This document shows positions 4,296-6,708 of a stretch of DNA of 6,708 bases, piece after piece. The stretch is taken from assembly GCA_900550295.1 (NCBI GenBank), contig URRM01000083.1:1-6708 (forward strand), given 5' to 3'. The stretch is from an uncultured bacterium (lineage in GTDB: Bacteria; Cyanobacteriota; Vampirovibrionia; Gastranaerophilales; Gastranaerophilaceae). The translations under genes and the position numbers were made by a program. Below the pieces are notes generated by a model, which had not been told where the DNA came from, made no database searches, and saw only the letters and a program-made list of their open reading frames with translations. Numbering within the stretch: position 1 is the first letter of the stretch; every line of letters begins with the position of its first letter.

Positions 4296-5188
4296 TAGTC
4301 AAATAACTCCGTAGATAAGTATCTTTCACCAAAGTCACACATTACCGTAACGATAAGTTTATCAGGGTTTTGTTCTGACAATTTCAATGCTGCAGCCAAA
4401 TTTGCGCCTGATGAAATACCTGCCAATATACCTTTATTTTTTGCTAAAAATTTAGCCTTTTCAATAGCCTCATTTCCTGATATTGTCATAACTCCGTCTA
4501 ATTTACCGTTTTTGTAAATTTCAGGGACAAAGTTTGCACCAATACCTTGAATTTTATGTGGACCTGCGTTACCTGCAGTTAATAGAGGGCTTTCTAATGG
4601 TTCAACGCCATAAACCTTAACGCTTGGTTTTAAATCCTTTAACCCTTTTGCAACACCTGTTGCGGTACCGCCTGTACCAATTCCGGCTACAAAAATATCA
4701 ACTTTTCCGTCTGTATCTTCAAAAATTTCTTTTGAAGTTGTTTCGATATGTGCCAAAGGGTTTGCCATATTAGCAAATTGCATTGGCATGAATGAATTTT
4801 TATGTTCTTCTGTAAGTTCTTTTGCCTTGTCTACTGCACCTTGCATACCCAATTCTTTTGGTGTCAAAACAAGTTCTGCGCCGTAGCCTTGAATCATTTT
4901 ACGTCTTTCTATAGACATGCTTTCAGGCATTACGATAATAATTTTCAAGCCCATAACAGCACAACACATAGCTAAACCAATACCTGTATTACCGCTTGTC
5001 GGCTCGATTATAACTGTATCTTTGTTGATTAAGCCTTGTTTTTTAGCCTCGTTCAACATGTAGAAAGATGCTCTGTCTTTTACCGAATGCGATGGATTTA
5101 GAAACTCTAATTTTAGTAAAATATTGTCATTATATTTTACCATAGGAGTTTTACCGATTAATTCCAACACATTTTCGTAAACTTTCAT
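4295..5188 (-). CDS. cysK: Cysteine synthase (O-acetylserine sulfhydrylase)
   Basis: This PLP enzyme replaces the acetyl group of O-acetylserine with sulfide to give L-cysteine, directly after CysE. Landmarks in order: IGKTPMV (11-17), NPSHSVKDR (31-39, PLP-binding K37), PTSGNTG (63-69, substrate-binding loop), QFANMANP (137-144), phosphate-binding GTGGT (171-175), GIGANFVPEI (215-224), ISSGAN (258-263) and DFGERYLST (285-293). At 297 aa it is slightly shorter than the usual 305-315; the segment before LKLEFLNP is trimmed. The pattern fits CysK-type rather than cystathionine beta-synthase, as there is no heme or CBS domain. The ATG at 5188 has GAGG eight to nine bases upstream, lying in the end of tyrS. 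It begins 5 nt after the tyrS stop and shares a TAATG junction with cysE. Confidence 0.96.
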   Translation of the reverse strand: MKVYENVLELIGKTPMVKYNDNILLKLEFLNPSHSVKDRASFYMLNEAKKQGLINKDTVIIEPTSGNTGIGLAMCCAVMGLKIIIVMPESMSIERRKMIQGYGAELVLTPKELGMQGAVDKAKELTEEHKNSFMPMQFANMANPLAHIETTSKEIFEDTDGKVDIFVAGIGTGGTATGVAKGLKDLKPSVKVYGVEPLESPLLTAGNAGPHKIQGIGANFVPEIYKNGKLDGVMTISGNEAIEKAKFLAKNKGILAGISSGANLAAALKLSEQNPDKLIVTVMCDFGERYLSTELFD

Positions 5189-5193
5189 TTTTT

Positions 5194-6411
5194 CTACCTC
5201 ACTATTTTTGCAAATTTTCTCTTTCCTGCTTGCAAAATACCTTCTTTTTCAACCAAGAAAGTAGGTTCTGCCACTTTTTCACCTTCGAACTTAACACCAC
5301 CGCCTTGAATTAAGCGTTTGCCTTCTCCCTTAGATTGAATAAATTTTAATTCTAACAATAAATCTAAAATGTTTTGGCTTTCAACAAGTTTGTACTCAGG
5401 AATATCATCAGGAATACCCTTGTTTGAAACGACATTAATAAATGCTTCTTGAGCTTTATCAGCGCCTTCTTTGCCGTGGTATTCTTCTGTAATTATGTGT
5501 GCTAAACGTAGTTTTAAATCACGTGGGTTGCACGCATTATTTTCTAAGTCATCATGAACTTTTTTGATTTCATCATTTTCTAAATTAGTTAAAAGTTCAT
5601 AGTATTTTAAAATTAGAGTATCAGGAATACTCATAACTTTACCGAACATATCATTAGCACTATCTGTTAATGAAATACAGTGCTCAGGGTATGATTTACT
5701 CATTTTTACAACACCGTCAGTACCTTCCAATAATGGTAACAACATTACCAATTGAGGGTATTTTCTGCCGTATGCTGTTTGAATATCACGACCTAAAAGA
5801 GTATTAAATCTTTGGTCTGTACCGCCAAATTCAATATCTGCATCAATTTCATAAGAATCGTATGCTTGCATTAACGGATAGAAGAATTCATGAATAGCAA
5901 TAGGTTTACCTTCTGAATATCTTTTTGCAAAGTCGTCACGAGTCATCATTTGTGCAACTGTAACGTTTGATGCAAGTTTTAGCATATCCATAAAGCTTAA
6001 TTTGTGCAACCAATCAGCATTGTTTGTAACTTCAACATCAGTTACATCAATTACTTTTGATATTTGTTCGAAATATGTTGCTGCATTTGCATCAACTTGT
6101 TCTTTTGTTAGCGCAGGACGTGTTTCAGATTTACCTGATGGATCACCAACCATAGCTGTTGCACCACCTACGATTAAAACAATCTTGTGTCCTAACTTTT
6201 GGAACTCTCTTAATTTACGCATTACAACTGTGTGACCTAAGTGTAAGTCAGGACGAGTTGGATCCATACCCAATTTTATGCGTAATGGTTTATGATTATC
6301 ATGTGAATATTGAAGTTTTTGAGCAAGCTCCATAACTCCCCCCGGAAGTATTTCACAGCTTCTGCCTATTTTTTCTGCCTGTTCAATAAATTCTTGTCTG
6401 ATTTCTGTCAT
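5194..6411 (-). CDS. tyrS: Tyrosyl-tRNA synthetase (TyrZ-type)
   Basis: This enzyme charges tRNA-Tyr with tyrosine using ATP. I choose the ATG at 6411 (MTEIRQEF, 405 aa) because GAGGA sits five bases upstream. An in-frame TTG at 6447 overlaps the promoter -10, and the ATG at 6423 lacks a ribosome site. In this numbering the class-I HIGH motif is HLGH (57-60) within GMDPTRPDLHLGH, the tyrosine pocket includes YPLMQAYD (178-185) and GGTDQR (196-201), and KMSKS is at 236-240. An S4 RNA-binding domain occupies about 344-405. PTRPDLHLGH plus KMSKS mark the TyrZ clade rather than the E. coli TyrS clade. It is the first gene of a tight operon with cysK and cysE. The leader is too short (about 30 nt) for a T-box. 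Confidence 0.97.
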   Translation of the reverse strand: MTEIRQEFIEQAEKIGRSCEILPGGVMELAQKLQYSHDNHKPLRIKLGMDPTRPDLHLGHTVVMRKLREFQKLGHKIVLIVGGATAMVGDPSGKSETRPALTKEQVDANAATYFEQISKVIDVTDVEVTNNADWLHKLSFMDMLKLASNVTVAQMMTRDDFAKRYSEGKPIAIHEFFYPLMQAYDSYEIDADIEFGGTDQRFNTLLGRDIQTAYGRKYPQLVMLLPLLEGTDGVVKMSKSYPEHCISLTDSANDMFGKVMSIPDTLILKYYELLTNLENDEIKKVHDDLENNACNPRDLKLRLAHIITEEYHGKEGADKAQEAFINVVSNKGIPDDIPEYKLVESQNILDLLLELKFIQSKGEGKRLIQGGGVKFEGEKVAEPTFLVEKEGILQAGKRKFAKIVR

Positions 6412-6446
6412 CGTTATCCTCATTATTTTGTATTTATTCAATAACA

Positions 6447-6455
6447 ATTATATCA
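6447..6455 (-). promoter_or_regulatory. Extended -10 promoter of the tyrS-cysK-cysE operon
   Basis: On the minus strand TGATATAAT (6455-6447) is an extended -10: TG, one base, then perfect TATAAT. No good -35 lies 16-18 bases upstream, as is usual for such promoters. The predicted start near 6440 gives a leader of about 29 nt before the ATG at 6411. Confidence 0.65.
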
Positions 6456-6540
6456 GAAAAATACTTAATAAAACTTATAATTTTAAGGAATTTTTCTAAA
6501 GTTTTTTCAAAATTTGTCGATAACTAAATTGCCACTTACA
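6456..6540. other. Divergent intergenic region
   Basis: This A/T-rich stretch separates tyrS from the divergent partial gene. A plus-strand promoter for that gene should lie here, but I find no convincing -35/-10 pair. TTGTCG at 6513-6518 is the closest -35 candidate and has no clear partner. No other feature is seen. Confidence 0.3.
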
Positions 6541-6557
6541 AGAGAGGAGGGTTGCCT

Positions 6558-6708
6558 ATGGTCGAAGCAGTATCAAAAGTAACATCTACAAGAAAAACCG
6601 AAGCAGTTGCATCTGCAAATGAAAAAGTAGAAAAAAAGGCTCAAAAAGAAGAAACACAAAAAGCAAAAGAAACCGACAAGGTTGAAGAAAAAAAATCTGC
6701 CAGAAGTA
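6558..6708 (+). CDS. Start of a Lys/Glu/Ala-rich protein, cut by the window edge
   Basis: The ATG at 6558 has an ideal ribosome site, AGGAGG (6545-6550), seven bases upstream, and the frame stays open through the last base (50 full codons). The visible residues begin MVEAVSKVTSTRKTEAVASA and then become a K/E/Q/A-rich, charged, probably helical or disordered stretch with no signal peptide. This is only an N-terminal extension-like segment, so no family can be named; the functional domain would lie past the window. Confidence 0.75.
   Translation, partial: MVEAVSKVTSTRKTEAVASANEKVEKKAQKEETQKAKETDKVEEKKSARS

Noticed and set aside
6002..6235. Plus-strand open frame opposite tyrS
   Set aside because: It is a shadow of the conserved synthetase domain.
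6412..6447. TTG start of tyrS at 6447
   Set aside because: It overlaps the extended -10; the ATG at 6411 has GAGGA and matches the usual protein start.
1..6708. CRISPR array, insertion sequence, tRNA or rRNA genes
   Set aside because: No spaced direct repeats, no transposase, no terminal inverted repeats and no tRNA-like cloverleaf were seen on either strand.

Overview
The window is AT-rich and looks chromosomal. It most resembles a gut-type Candidatus Gastranaerophilales (Melainabacteria/Vampirovibrionia) genome. That placement is an inference: it rests on low GC, strong AGGAG-type ribosome sites and, as I recall from that group, proteins with Q/S/T/P-rich N-terminal extensions ending in a short [hydrophobic]-T-F-[K/R] motif (seen in the first two genes). 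No marker gene here proves it.

Layout. (1) Positions 85-1514, minus strand: a B12-responsive unit. A promoter with palindromic repeats leads straight into a compact cobalamin riboswitch (about 1383-1480), followed by an unrecognised 121-aa protein and a cob(I)alamin adenosyltransferase with an unusual 70-residue N-terminal extension. (2) 1542-3488, minus strand: a strong promoter, an AT-rich gene for a HEPN-type (Abi-like) protein with an RNCIAH ribonuclease motif, an overlapping gene for a GS...DxD nucleotidyltransferase with a DUF4037-like C-terminal half, and a small secreted protein, ending in a clear intrinsic terminator. (3) 3493-3614, plus strand, divergent from the HEPN gene: a consensus sigma-70 promoter (TTGACA-17-TATAAT) driving a free-standing RNA of about 87 nt. 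Its ends pair in a perfect 11-bp helix followed by seven T. No known RNA family was recognised. (4) 3624-6455, minus strand: tyrS-cysK-cysE, tightly packed (5-nt gap, then a TAATG stop-start junction), giving tyrosyl-tRNA synthetase and the two enzymes that make cysteine from serine. (5) 6558 to the window end, plus strand: the start of a Lys/Glu-rich protein cut by the window edge.

How it fits together. The riboswitch unit should make corrinoid adenosylation respond to cellular B12. The tyrS operon is housekeeping. The accessory-looking part is the HEPN/nucleotidyltransferase pair with the small RNA fired from a back-to-back promoter. HEPN RNases are commonly held in check either by an MNT-type nucleotidyltransferase or by RNA, so 1897-3614 is the best candidate here for an undescribed toxin-antitoxin or phage-defence module. 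The link between the three parts rests on position and motifs only.
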